Shown piece after piece: positions 12,576 through 22,981 of a stretch of 64,000 nt of DNA. Within the stretch, counting starts at the first letter, position 1. Each line of letters begins with the position of its first letter. A program made the translations under genes and the position numbers. The notes below the pieces were generated by a model. It had not been told where the DNA came from. It made no database searches and saw only the letters and a program-made list of their open reading frames with translations. Source of the stretch: Aaosphaeria pasadenensis (lineage: Eukaryota; Ascomycota; Dothideomycetes; Pleosporales); assembly GCA_022813625.1 (NCBI GenBank), contig JAKLMB010000024.1, forward strand, positions 1 to 64,000, given 5' to 3'.

Positions 12576-12776
12576 GTTCACGTAGGAGTTGAGTCTTATT
12601 GTGGATAATTGTCACTCTTTCTTATAACTTTTTGGCGCTCGCGGATAGACCTTTAAAGAAATGTTTTACTCTTTTACGTTGTTCCACAATTGCTCGCTCG
12701 TCAGTGAAATTCTTTGAGGTTGATTTCTTCACTGTCAACCAGGTGACAGTTCACTGCTGAAGCAGGAATTATGGTT

Positions 12777-13643
12777 CTATACGCGCCGTGGCCATTGTTG
12801 TTCGGTAAAAGTCGACGAACTTCGTCGTCCTGGACGATCTATATTTGGCGTTCCTGCTTCATCAACATGCATATCCAATAGCTCTATGTCGTTATTCGGC
12901 ATGTTCATCGGCCTGCCCAGCGGCACAACCACCAGCGGCAGGTTCCGTTCCCGTCTTTTTGCGTTGAGGTAGAGAGCGAGCAGCACAACACCCAGGACAA
13001 GGATTATGCCAATGATTGTTAATCCAAGAATCGCCAAACCCATGGCTGCTGGACCTTTTTGGCTTAGAAATGACCCAGACCTCATTACAGCGGAACGTGC
13101 TACATTCCTCAAGGTCTGTCTCGCTTTGGGTGTGGTTGGGCTGAACAGCAAGTGGCCTCCCGGGTTTTCTAAATGCTTCCGGTCGGCGACGGAAGCGTTA
13201 TGAGAAGATGGGTGATGGTTCGACTCTGAAGATAAGATCGGAGCATCCTATGTCTCTTTGACTATGTGGAATGGATTTCCTAGCAGAGGCCTTTCGTTGG
13301 CATGGCGAAGTGCTATCTGGTATATCCCGGCAGCGAGAAGGTCTATGAAGGGCTGGCTGTCCCACATATATGAACCGCCTGTAGCATGACCTATCTGACT
13401 TAGAGAGACACGAGGTGAAAGTATAGGGAACTGACGAGTGAGTACGATAGAATCATCGTTGAAGAATAGCTCGATCGTGTACTGCGGACAATTGTCAGAT
13501 ATTGAACTATTTCCAAGGATAACACCATCTGAACATACATCGTTATCCAGAGGAGTAGCATTGAAAGAGACGGGATATTGCCCACCAGGCACTATGACAT
13601 CACTGATCGAGATGTCATGAAGTGTTGGTATCTGCGCAGTCAT
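12777..13643 (-). pseudogene. Single-pass membrane protein gene interrupted by in-frame TAG
   Basis: One reading frame runs from an ATG at 13643 to a stop at 12777, broken only by a TAG at 13250-13248. The part before it (131 codons) looks like an extracellular beta-rich domain: it starts around IPTLHDISISDVIVPGG, has several N-glycosylation sequons, and ends LGNPFHIV, like wall-associated Ser/Thr-rich fungal proteins. The part after it has a Ser/His linker, a clear transmembrane helix (LAILGLTIIGIILVLGVVLLALYL) with a basic stop-transfer (NAKRRER), and a short tail. No intron with acceptable donor, acceptor and phase removes the TAG. No clear signal peptide is seen, although the frame stays open to 13733. 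It may be a decayed gene, a readthrough gene, or a gene with an unrecognised exon. The function is unknown. Confidence 0.5.
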
Positions 13644-14844
13644 GGTGTGGGATTGAGTGATAGTATGTTGATTAGTGAATGGGGCAATGCAGCGAGCGAT
13701 TATGAGATGGTGGAGTAGAGATAGGTTTGACAATCAAAGTGAGTACTAGTCAACAGAAACACTAGAAGTTGTAGATCAAGTCGGATGGAGCATGTTCCTA
13801 GGAAAAGAAAGTGCCATCATCGAATGGGAGGTGCGTTTCTGGTCGTGCCTGGGTCAACAAGGCGTTAGCAGACAATTCTACATTCTGTAACCATGTAGCA
13901 ACAGTATGTGTTCATTGGCTGATAATATTACACGTGTCTATGGAGATCTTCTGCAGTGTTCTATGTTGTTAATTTTTTTTCCTTGCAGATATTTGGCGCC
14001 TGCGGAGCAATAGCCTTAATATGTCATATAGCTATAGAGAAAGCGCAATTAAGAAAGACGGGATCTCTAGAGTTGAAAGCTATGCAAATTATAGAAGAAA
14101 GATAACGGAAGAAGCCTGTGAAAAATCCTCAGTCTATATAAATGCTCTTTTAGTATACTAACAACGTACAGTGTTGAATTCTCTTCAATTTAAACCTCGT
14201 GGCTACTTTATAGATACCGACCTCAAAGTTAAACTAAGTACAACATAGGGCATAACATGTGTCCTCGAGTGTGTCCTTCGTGCATCGCTGCCCACGCCAC
14301 GGTGCCTCCAAGATCTAGGCATGCGGGGATTGTTTCTCCTTTCATGCGTTTACTAGTACAGAATTTTGCAGATAAAGCTAGCTAAGTACTGTATTAACAG
14401 AAGAGCTTGCGTGTGTTCGAAGTACAATGTTACCCAACAGACCATACGAGGTACAAGTAGCAAGGTACCATATATCAGCCCCCGGCCGACGGCTAATAGT
14501 GAGCAGAGAAGGTGTAGGGTCGGCAGTGCACGACCCCTAAATAAGTACACCCGCAACTATAAGCTCTACTTATACATGTCAGATTTTGATAGCATTTGAA
14601 GACCGATTTCATCCCCCTTTCTTGCCTTTGAGCGTGACCAGTCCCATACCTTCTTTTGTACAGGCAAGTAGGATCGGCTTCGCTTCCAAGCTGGTGCAGG
14701 ATGTCGGCCTGCAATTGGATCCCCACACTTGCAGGACGAAGCTCGGATTATCTAAAGGCCGATATGCCAACGAACATGCCAGCCCACGCCGCACTGAATT
14801 AAGAGAAACTTATCTCTTTGGCCCTCCGTGGTCTGTCGGTTTAG
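13644..14844. other. AT-rich intergenic region, no gene seen
   Basis: About 1.2 kb between divergent genes, clearly AT-richer from about 13920 to 14240 than the flanking genes. No frame looks coding. A strong acceptor-like CTTTTCCTAG on the minus strand near 13800 could belong to an unrecognised upstream exon of the leftward gene. Confidence 0.55.
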
Positions 14845-16051
14845 ATGGTTTCGTCAACGCAAGTGGATAGTCTTTATTCACGAGTTGAGAAGTGCAAGGA
14901 GGAGGATAGGAAGCGAGAGGAGTTGTTGGATGTATGTAGGGGCCCACTTCATTGAGATGATCGTCGAGCTAAACTGTTGCAGGAACTTGTGGCCAAGTTA
15001 CAAGCTAGGACAGAGGAGCTAAAGAAGACAAAGCTGGATTTGGAACATGAGATCTCTGCGCGGCGTGGGCTGCAAGAGCAGAACAATGAGTTGACATCAA
15101 AGTTGACGGCGAAGCCATATGTTTTGGTAATCGTCGATGCAGATGGGTACTACTTTAATGGCTTGAATGAAGGTGAAGAAGGGGGTAAAAAGGCTGCGGA
15201 TATGTTAGCTAAAGAGGTCAAAGAACACATTAAGAGCTTGGGGAATGATTTTGATCAATGTGATATCGTTGTCGAGACTTACGCCAACACGGAAGGTCTA
15301 GGCAAGACACTGGTCGACAACGGTCAGGTGCGGTCAATTAACGAGTGGAGACATTTTTGGAGTGGCTTTGTTTGTCGGCAACGAATGTTCGCCCATGTAG
15401 ATGTGGGTGGAGGAAAGGAGCATGCTGATCAGAGGATTCGTGGTATGCCCTATATCCTTCAGCAATCAAAATCTAAAACCTACTAATCTATCGACAGAGA
15501 GGGTAGAATTTCACAGTCGTATCTGGCAGTGTAAGCGAGTGTTTCTCGGTTGTTGCCATGATGCAGGCTACGCGACATTTCTAGGCCAGTTTGTTTCAAC
15601 TGGAAAGATTACCTTGTTGAAGGACGGGGTGTGTCATCCAAAGTTGGAGGCTTTGGGTCTCCCGACAGTGGAATTTCGCGGACTGTTCACCGGGCCAGTG
15701 GCTTCTGGAGTTTCCGGTGCGTCTAAAGGTGGAAAACGCTTTCAGAACCCCTTTGCTTGGCAAATGAGGCTCCTACCAGTTATGATCGATAAGAAGAGTG
15801 GACTACGTTATGATCGGCCGGTCACCGTCACGATAGAAGATGTGAAAAGGATTGAGAAGATGAAGCTTTGCCACTGGTTCTATCTGACTGGTGCATGCAA
15901 GGGCTGCGACCGGGTACACCAGGTAGAGCAAAGGCTAACCACTGACGAATTTGATTCACTGTGGACAATCGCTCGAAGAGGTGAATGCTATAACAGCAGG
16001 AAGAAGAAGGTTTGCCACGATCCTTTATGCATCTATGGCCATAAACCCTGA
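14845..16051 (+). CDS. DUF7923-type protein with C-terminal CCCH zinc fingers
   Basis: Three exons: 14845-14931, 14983-15442 and 15498-16051 (introns 51 and 55 bp), 366 residues. Layout: a charged coiled coil over about residues 5-70; a central domain starting VLVIVDADGYYFN with conserved GG and FLGCCHDAGYATFL segments, matching the fungus-specific domain now called DUF7923, which resembles NYN/PIN-like nuclease folds with early acidic residues; and a C-terminal Cys/His region with two CCCH-like units, the first CHWFYLTGACKGCDRVH and the second ending CHDPLCIYGH. Such proteins are usually thought to bind RNA, and nuclease activity is only inferred. The first finger has a short C-x2-C spacing, so it may bind zinc in a non-standard way. 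The family is expanded in many Pezizomycotina. The biological role is not established. Confidence 0.82.
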
Positions 16052-16688
16052 GCGCAGTGGGATAGGATTTTGGGGTTTTCTGCTAATGTCAAATGTTTAT
16101 GTGAAAACGCAATGATCGCTTTTGCCAGAGGCACTAGGGGATGGAGTGCTATGAAGGCTGGCATATATTTACTGGGCAAATTCAAGTCTCTTGCGATTGA
16201 TTTCAACTTCTCGACAAGTATTAGAACCTGCTCGTGGAGCAGCGAAGTGACCCTGTACGCAACGAGGAGACTCGCTATACCGTGAGTGTGAAAAGTTGAG
16301 ATAGGAAGGGACTTCGAGATTGTTCAAAATAATTATAGCAATCACTGGTGTGTTTTGATACTATAATCATCGTACAAAAGGGCCTTTTCTGGCCCAATCC
16401 TAGCATTTATCATTGAGGTGGCGAGCAATAGGGTTATATCATGATTAAAGTGAATGGTTTGTCATTCCGATATCTAAAGTCAAGATACTCTTTGAAATCA
16501 TAGTTGACATGATACCCATTCATCTATTCTCTTTATAATTACACAAATTCCAATATCTATTGATTCAATCATGGCGAATTGCAGTCATGTGACTTCGCGC
16601 TAGCGCGTTCCCCTTCGTTTGGCCGAGCTGTTTGGAACTCATACGCCAACCGTTCAGGAGAACTCCTACTGCATCATTCGCAAGCAAC
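16052..16688. other. Intergenic region, no gene seen
   Basis: About 640 bp, AT-rich in the middle (16320-16570). No supported coding frame. It should hold the 3' UTR of the CCCH gene and the promoter of the alkyltransferase-like gene. Confidence 0.6.
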
Positions 16689-17372
16689 ATGGCACCCGGC
16701 GAGCGATCCGAAGAAGTATGGGCCTGGTACACCGCCGTGTACGAAGCCGTGCAAGAGATCCCCCGGGGACGAGTTACGTCATACGGACACATAGCACGGC
16801 TGGTCGGGAAGCGTAAGGGAACACCTCACTCAGTACGTGTCCGCAGACCAGGACCGCGAGACTAACATTGCATGCAGCTGAATGTCCGAGGTATTTTTTG
16901 TTTCCTGACTTGAAGAACCATGCGTGCAGTTGGATTCCGAACTGATGAGGAGTGTGTGACGATCAAAGACAGGTTGGGGTGGTGCTCAAACATCTCCCCT
17001 CTCGGTCAACAGACCCGAGCAAGAAGAGCGCGACCTATCATGATGGGAACGTGCCGTGGCAGCGCGTGATCAACGCGAAAGGCAGCATCAGCCCGAGGTT
17101 AGTTTTCAGCTGCTTTATTTCACAATGAGACAAAGGCATGTTTGTATTAATGAGACAAAAGGGGCCCCACGGGAGCCAGCAGACAAGCAACAGCACTAAG
17201 AGCTGAAGGAGTTGAGGTAGAGCGAGGGCCGATGGGGGAGTACTCCATAGAACTCTCTAAGTATGGCTGGTTCCCAGACGAGTTGCCAAGCGAAGCTGGC
17301 CTTGTGGAGAGCGAAAGCGAGGACGACGAGGGAGAGGAAGAGGACGAAGACGCAGCTGCCTACCATACCTGA
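16689..17372 (+). CDS. ATL1: Alkyltransferase-like protein (O6-alkylguanine DNA damage recognition)
   Basis: Binds O6-alkylguanine in DNA and flags it for nucleotide excision repair without transferring the alkyl group. Exons: 16689-16832 (EIPRGRVTSYGHIARLVG), 16973-17097 (VGVVLKHLPS ... VPWQRVINAKGSISPR) and 17162-17372 (GPTGASRQATALRAEGVEVE ... KYGWFP); 159 residues in the simplest model. The MGMT active-site PCHR is replaced by PWQR, so Cys is Trp: the hallmark of ATLs. The C-terminus adds about 30 acidic residues (ESESEDDEGEEEDED) absent from fission yeast Atl1. The first junction is uncertain: relatives have an Arg-Gln just before VG, and AGA-CAG lies immediately upstream of the chosen acceptor, so a mini-exon (16878-16890) or another acceptor may apply. 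The final intron is 64 bp and phase-perfect. Confidence 0.82.
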
Positions 17373-19396
17373 ATCATTATGGATGTCGAACATGTGTTCG
17401 CAGCTGATAATGGGTTACGAACACGGTAGCTGACAGTGAAGACTGGAGCTGACGTGTTCGGGGGTTAGAGACACAGACTGAAAGCAAATCTGTCACTGTG
17501 AACGGCAACATGTTGAGAGCTGATCCGATCTGTTCTATTCTCTTCTGGACTTAGGGATAATAGATGGGATATTGTTGCGAGGTACCCGGTAGATAGAGAG
17601 TGGGAGGGAGTCTGGGAGATAGGTCTTCGGACATCCCAAGTAGGCAATGGATGTCTGGGGGTGGGATAAGATGGAGGGGGACGGCCGAATCCGGGTTCTT
17701 ATCTAGACTGCGTGCCATGGCGACCCCATGTCATAAGCTGGAATGCCGATAGGAGGCACTCTAGTTACTCTGTACATACTACACAGTATGTAACTCATAT
17801 ATATTAGTAACATACTCACACGCGGGAAATACAATAGATGCTATTTGTTGAGAAGGGCGGAGAGATGAAAGTTTAATATGACTACTGTACGGGATGTGTG
17901 AGTATGCGCTCCGCAGTTCCGTGACTATTTACCTACACTACATGTCTGAGTGAGAGTTGAGTGTACTGTACACTTCACTGCAAAGGACCACCGAAGACAA
18001 GGGGATACTACCGAGATAGGGAACCTTTCAGTGGAGATTGTGGAGATTGGATTGCGGATCATTTGGTCGCGTCAGTGATGTTGTGCATTGACGCAATACA
18101 ATAGTTGCAAGACTATGGGGATCGAGACCAAACTGGAGGTAACAACATTAACAAGTTCGCAGATAGCTTTCATGTTCCGACAGTAATAACTCATGACATG
18201 ACTATGATAACCACGTTTTGCTCCGAGGTATAAGTAATGATGTACATATTATTATTGTTGTTGTTCGTCTGTTACAGAGGGTAGCAGCAGGGCGCATGAT
18301 GATGATGACGGTGTCATAATACACTCCCAAAACCTGGCCTAGACGACGGCGGCGGCGGTGTCATCATCACCATGATACAACCTGGTGGCCTTGAGTCTCG
18401 ACTATTGAGCCTTGAAGCCTTGACTTGACTGACTCCTGGAACCGGGAGAGGGAGCACGCAAGATTCCGGTTTGAAGAGGCCAGTCTCGGCCAATCGGGTT
18501 TCTGTCACGAGGCTCGTTTCCATTCCATCATCGTTGACCCTTATCGCATGCGCCATCCGTCTATCCATCCATCCCATACCATTCATCCCAACCCGCCCAC
18601 TCTTTGGCGACCTCCCCTCACCAAGGCCTGCCTTAAGCCGGGGGTTCAAGGTTTATTCCAAGAATGGCACATTACGGTTACGGGTACGACAAAGGCAGCA
18701 GCGCATGTGGGGAGTGGAGGCACGGCGAGGCGAGGCGTTGCGCCCTTCTTTGAATCGGGGATCTCGTGGTAGGCGGGTGACTCCCTCCATAAAAGGGACT
18801 CATTGTCCACTTCGCCTCCGTGCGCAGCAATCAAAGTCAAGTCAAACAGTCACAAGCCAGTCAGTCACAGTACCAGTTACTTGCCTGCTTGCTACAATAC
18901 AATAATCTATTCAACCTGTTCTTCTACCTTCTTCCATATACTCATACGCGCGCGAGTTGTGGCTGTTACTATCAATATCTCCACTACCTCCGAGGGTACA
19001 TAACATAGCCACTATCTAGGTACTCACATTACAGCTTACCTCTCAACCTATTCACTCATAAGCAACAAGTACCACGACTGAGTCACACCAAACAAACACC
19101 GGAGTCATCCAAAACATTCCCTGGAACCCTCCAGTCATCCGTCACCAGTCACTAGTCACCAGTTCCCCCTTTCGGCTTCTACCTCTCTTCCAAACCTTAA
19201 CTACCTATACCTATCAACACCTTCCTCTCACACTTGACTTACCTTACATTTCTTTGTACTTGCTGTCGACTTCCTTTATTCCTTCGCATATACAATTACT
19301 TGTCCCTTAATCCCTGGGTACCTACCTCTACCTACCTACCACTTACCTCCCTGCGATCCACTTCTGTACTTCCCAACTTCTTCCACAACAGTCATC
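17373..19396. other. Long intergenic / leader region, no gene seen
   Basis: About 2.0 kb. The distal part (17700-18330) has no coding signal. From about 18790 to 19396 the + strand is rich in C and T with short tandem TACC/CCTA-like runs, typical of a long fungal 5' UTR and promoter for the small gene at 19397. Several short frames exist, but none has a motif or plausible splice structure. Confidence 0.55.
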
Positions 19397-19969
19397 ATGT
19401 CTGCCGAACAAACCTTCACCAGCGACCTCCGCAGCGAAGCCAAGGAGTTCAATCGCGACAAGGACCACCGAGTCAAGTGGGCCCATGGCCAATCTTTTGG
19501 CCCTGGACGGCGCGTCGAAGATGCCCGGCCCCGACCTGCACGCATCGCAGCAGTCCCCAAGTGAGCAAAAGTCTCCGTGGCAGCTTACAGTGGCAGTGAA
19601 TGACTAATAGTGTATAGAGCGTCATCGAACATGAACAAGGCTCGCACTTCAATCAGGAACGACATCGCATATGCTAGTGGCGACTCTTCGGCCGACGAGG
19701 ACGTTGAACCTTCCTCCGCCGCCCCGGCTCCCGATGCTGAGATCACATATTCGTACGATGCCACAAGGGGACCATCCCAGGGCAGCCAAATCCTCGGACA
19801 GGCTCTAGCCCAGGCCATCGAACGCTTCGAGGACCGCCAAACGGATACGCTCATCAAGCGGGAATATGAGGTACTGGATGTCCACGGCGATGCTCTCTCA
19901 CCAATGCCCAAGGTCAGCAAGAAGAAGGTTGCTCCAGAAGATGAGGATTACGAGTTCATCGAGGCTTAG
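19397..19969 (+). CDS. Hypothetical small acidic protein
   Basis: Exons 19397-19560 and 19618-19969 separated by a 57 bp intron (GTGAGC, branch GACTAAT, acceptor TATAG); 171 residues. The N-terminal third is polar (SAEQTFTSDLRSEAKEFNRD) with a basic Arg/Pro stretch, the middle is Ser/Ala/Asp-rich and probably disordered, a short helix-prone piece follows (LGQALAQAIERFEDRQTDTL), and the tail is acidic and aromatic (APEDEDYEFIEA). I see no known domain, signal peptide or membrane segment. The C-terminal helix may be a protein-binding module, but the function is unknown. The start has a good context (ATCATGTC) and follows a long CT-rich leader. Confidence 0.72.
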
Positions 19970-20907
19970 TCCTTGCCACCTCCACGATTTCCTCTTCTTC
20001 GATTCCATTAGCGTACGGGTAGGAGCTTCTCCGATGGCGTTTTGATCCCTTGTGGCATTCATTCATGAGATTGACGATACCACCTACTGCATAGGTAATG
20101 CAGTAGGGCTTGGATCTGATTTCGTTTTGGGTTTTAATTAGCATTGCACCGGTCACCATAGCAGCATCAACAGGCGAGCGTTTGGCGCTTTCTGAGGACT
20201 TGAGCAGCTGTACATCTGCTACTGCAGCACGTCCCTTGTCTTTTTTGATATGATTTTGTTTTGTTCAAGAGAACTCTCCGAGAGCAGAGCGGGGGGTTTG
20301 GTTTCCATGGGTCGTATTTATTCCGCATGCCGACAGATGGGTTGTCGGCGCTGCTCGATAGTCCTATTGGTTATGAATGATTACTCAATCATTGGGTTGC
20401 ATGAATTCATGCCTCCCACAAGCCTGAAAGACGGTAACCACATGCAAAGTCGTGATGTAGGATGCGATTGTAAATGAATGCTTACCTGTAATCGTCATAG
20501 TTGACAGGTAGAGATGGCTGAGTGGTACTTGGCGAACCCCGTCAGATCCCACCGATCGGGTACGTCATGGCCACGCGTAGGCTATGTAGCCAACAGCATC
20601 GCGTCTCCTTTCCAGGATCCAGCCTCTGCCAATCTGTAACCATCAGCCAGCCCGCACTAGATCACTAACCCTCCCTTTTTTACTTCTTGTCATTCTCTTA
20701 TACGAACATCTACTCGCGGGAAGTCCGCCACCAGCGTAATCAAAATAATTGCAGTACAGGCCTGAAGGGCTCTACCGCTGTCCTTCCTATGGCTTCTATC
20801 TAGCGAACTGTTTCACATTCCTCCCACACCCACGTCCACCTGCGCAGACTCGGGATATCGTCGCACGAGGCTCGAGAGCATTGCACACCTCACACAATTC
20901 ACACACG
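19970..20907. other. Intergenic region, no gene seen
   Basis: About 940 bp with the 3' UTR of the upstream gene and the promoter of the esterase gene. A tRNA-like start (GAGATGGCTGAGTGG, 20511-20525) lacks a B box and acceptor pairing and is not called. Confidence 0.6.
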
Positions 20908-22251
20908 ATGCCAGAAGGAACCTCCAGGCCGCGATGGGTGCTTCATATCCAGGCCCAGTTCTGGCGCGTCCTAATGGGCATCGGAATGATGCTCCATAAA
21001 CTCGCCAGGCCACTCCCTCCCAAGCCTGCCTTCTCCCGATATATCGATGCGACCGTCTCCCCGCTCAAGGGTAAAATCCGACTCCAATTCTATACGCCGA
21101 AAGGTTACAAGGCGAGCAAGAAGCTCAAGGCCGCTAAGAGATATCCTGTCGTTATAAATTTCCATGGAGGTGGTTTCGTCTTGGGGACTGCGAGGGACGA
21201 TGCGCGGTGGGCAGGTACCGTCGTGGACCAAGTCGGCGCCGTGGTCGTCAGCGTCGACTATCGTCTTGCGCCTGAATACCCATTCCCCACGGCCGTTGAG
21301 GACGGTGCAGACGTGATCCTATGGCTGGCGCAGAACGCGGAGGAATTATATCTCGACCCGGATCGTTTCGCGATATCTGGTTTCTCCTCCGGCGGAAACA
21401 TGTCGTTCACCGTGCCACTCTGTCTCCAGGGCGAACTCCTCGACCGCTCACCCTCCGGCGCCAAAATCCAAGACGGACGAGCAGGAAGCGTACCACCCCA
21501 GGTCCTCAGCCAGCAGATCCAAAACGTCCATTCTACCAACACCGCTATCTCCAACACCTCCCTCCCCCATCCAGCAGGATCCCGTCTCCCCCTCGTCCCC
21601 CAGAAGTCCCGCCTCGACATCTCCCCCACCTCCTCGCGCCTACCCCTCGTCCGCCAAAAGTCCCGCCTCGACCGCATCGCGATACTCCGCCAAACCGGCG
21701 CATCCTCCCTCTCCCTCGTCTCCTCCTACAAAGAAAACGGCGCCGTGTCCGTCATCACCGAGGGGTCCTCCCACCTCGCCAAGATCCGCGGCATCGTCTC
21801 CTTCTACCCACCGACCGACTACACGCAGACCCGCGAGCAACGCCGCGCAACCTGCGCCCGCACCGACCAGCAACTCCCCGCCGTCTTCACCCAGCTCTTC
21901 GACGATTCCTACCTGCAACCGCCCGCCCTCGACCTCGCGCACCCCTGGCTCTCCCCCGGCGTCGCGCCCACCGAGATGCTGAAGGCCCTGCCCGACGACA
22001 TCGTCATCTTCTGCTGCGAGTGGGACATGCTTCTCGCAGAAGGCGAGCGCTTCCGCGACAAGCTGAAGTACGATCTCGGCAAGCGCGTGCATTACCACTG
22101 CGTCCCTGGCGTTCCGCACGCGTGGGACAAGGCGCCGAATCCGCTGCGGGAGAGCCCCGGCGCGAGGGATCAGTATATGGTGGCGTGTCGGGAGCTCAAG
22201 CGCATGTTTGAGATCGAGGACGACGATGCGAAGTCTGGGGATGAGGTGTAG
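20908..22251 (+). CDS. Alpha/beta hydrolase, hormone-sensitive-lipase-type esterase
   Basis: Single exon, 447 residues. It should hydrolyse carboxyl esters; the substrate is unknown. The oxyanion motif HGGG (residues 86-89), the nucleophile elbow GFSSG with Ser160, the acid Asp373 in CEWDMLLAEGERF and His404 in VPGVPHAWDK form the complete triad. VDYRLAPEYPFP is also typical of the family. Between Ser160 and Asp373 there are about 210 residues, clearly longer than in most relatives. The extra piece is Ser/Pro-rich and has an internal tandem repeat, SRLPLVPQKSRLD (225-237) and SRLPLVRQKSRLD (243-255), so it may be a surface loop or lid. An N-terminal hydrophobic patch (QFWRVLMGIGMMLHKLA) could associate with membrane. 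The start at 20908 was chosen because upstream codons are not ATG. Confidence 0.9.
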   Translation: MPEGTSRPRWVLHIQAQFWRVLMGIGMMLHKLARPLPPKPAFSRYIDATVSPLKGKIRLQFYTPKGYKASKKLKAAKRYPVVINFHGGGFVLGTARDDARWAGTVVDQVGAVVVSVDYRLAPEYPFPTAVEDGADVILWLAQNAEELYLDPDRFAISGFSSGGNMSFTVPLCLQGELLDRSPSGAKIQDGRAGSVPPQVLSQQIQNVHSTNTAISNTSLPHPAGSRLPLVPQKSRLDISPTSSRLPLVRQKSRLDRIAILRQTGASSLSLVSSYKENGAVSVITEGSSHLAKIRGIVSFYPPTDYTQTREQRRATCARTDQQLPAVFTQLFDDSYLQPPALDLAHPWLSPGVAPTEMLKALPDDIVIFCCEWDMLLAEGERFRDKLKYDLGKRVHYHCVPGVPHAWDKAPNPLRESPGARDQYMVACRELKRMFEIEDDDAKSGDEV

Positions 22252-22981
22252 ATCTGATCCGCGCGTCTGCGTAGTGTGGTAGGGGGTTTATCTAGGGGTG
22301 TTTGCCTTTTTTTTGTTTTTCGTTGAATGGCATGGCTACGTACGTACTATCTCATCTGGGTCATCGGCGTTTTCTCTCCCCATCGTTTCTTTCACGGGGT
22401 TTATCTTAGTCGTTTTTTTTTCGGTTCAGAGGTTCACAAAAACGTCATCCATCTACCCTTTTTTACCCTACATGCGTAGGGATATGGGGAAAGGGACAAG
22501 GGGGGGTAAGCGTATCTCCCCCTGAGGTTTCTCTTCCACATATTCGTCTCTTCTCTTTTTCTTGGGGCGTTTTACTACTACGAGGTATATACATAGACGC
22601 AGATGGCATCCCCCGAGCATACGTGCATGCATTGGATGGTAAACAGCGTCGTCATCGTCGTCGTCGGATTGAGAAATGAAAAGGAATATTCAAAAGCATC
22701 AGAAGGGAAAAATGAGACGGTTGATTTTGTGTGATTTGATGTGTTGATTATGTTGCATTGCATTGCGTGTCGAATGACAATTTCTCCGTATGAGAACCGA
22801 CGATGACTAGGTGCGTGAAATAGTTAATAGTGATAGCAACGTGAGAAACATGCACAGCAAGCGAGGCAGGCCAAAGTCGAAGGGATGATGTACATTATAC
22901 AATTCATATTTTTACATTCCTTTCCTTTCCTTTCTATCTAGCGTCGAACCGAGCAGCTTTCAACTGGTCTTTCCGGCCCAT
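22252..22981. other. Convergent 3' region, no gene seen
   Basis: About 730 bp between convergent genes, T-rich on the + strand (22300-22460). It should contain both 3' UTRs. No coding signal. Confidence 0.6.

Noticed and set aside
20511..20585. tRNA-like sequence (GAGATGGCTGAGTGG)
   Set aside because: It resembles a Ser/Leu tRNA A box, but no B box (GGTTCGAAT-like) or acceptor-stem pairing follows at the right distance.
21321..22211. Arg/Pro-rich 296-codon frame on the + strand overlapping the esterase
   Set aside because: The overlapping frame with a full Ser-Asp-His triad is the real gene; this is a frame shadow in GC-rich DNA.
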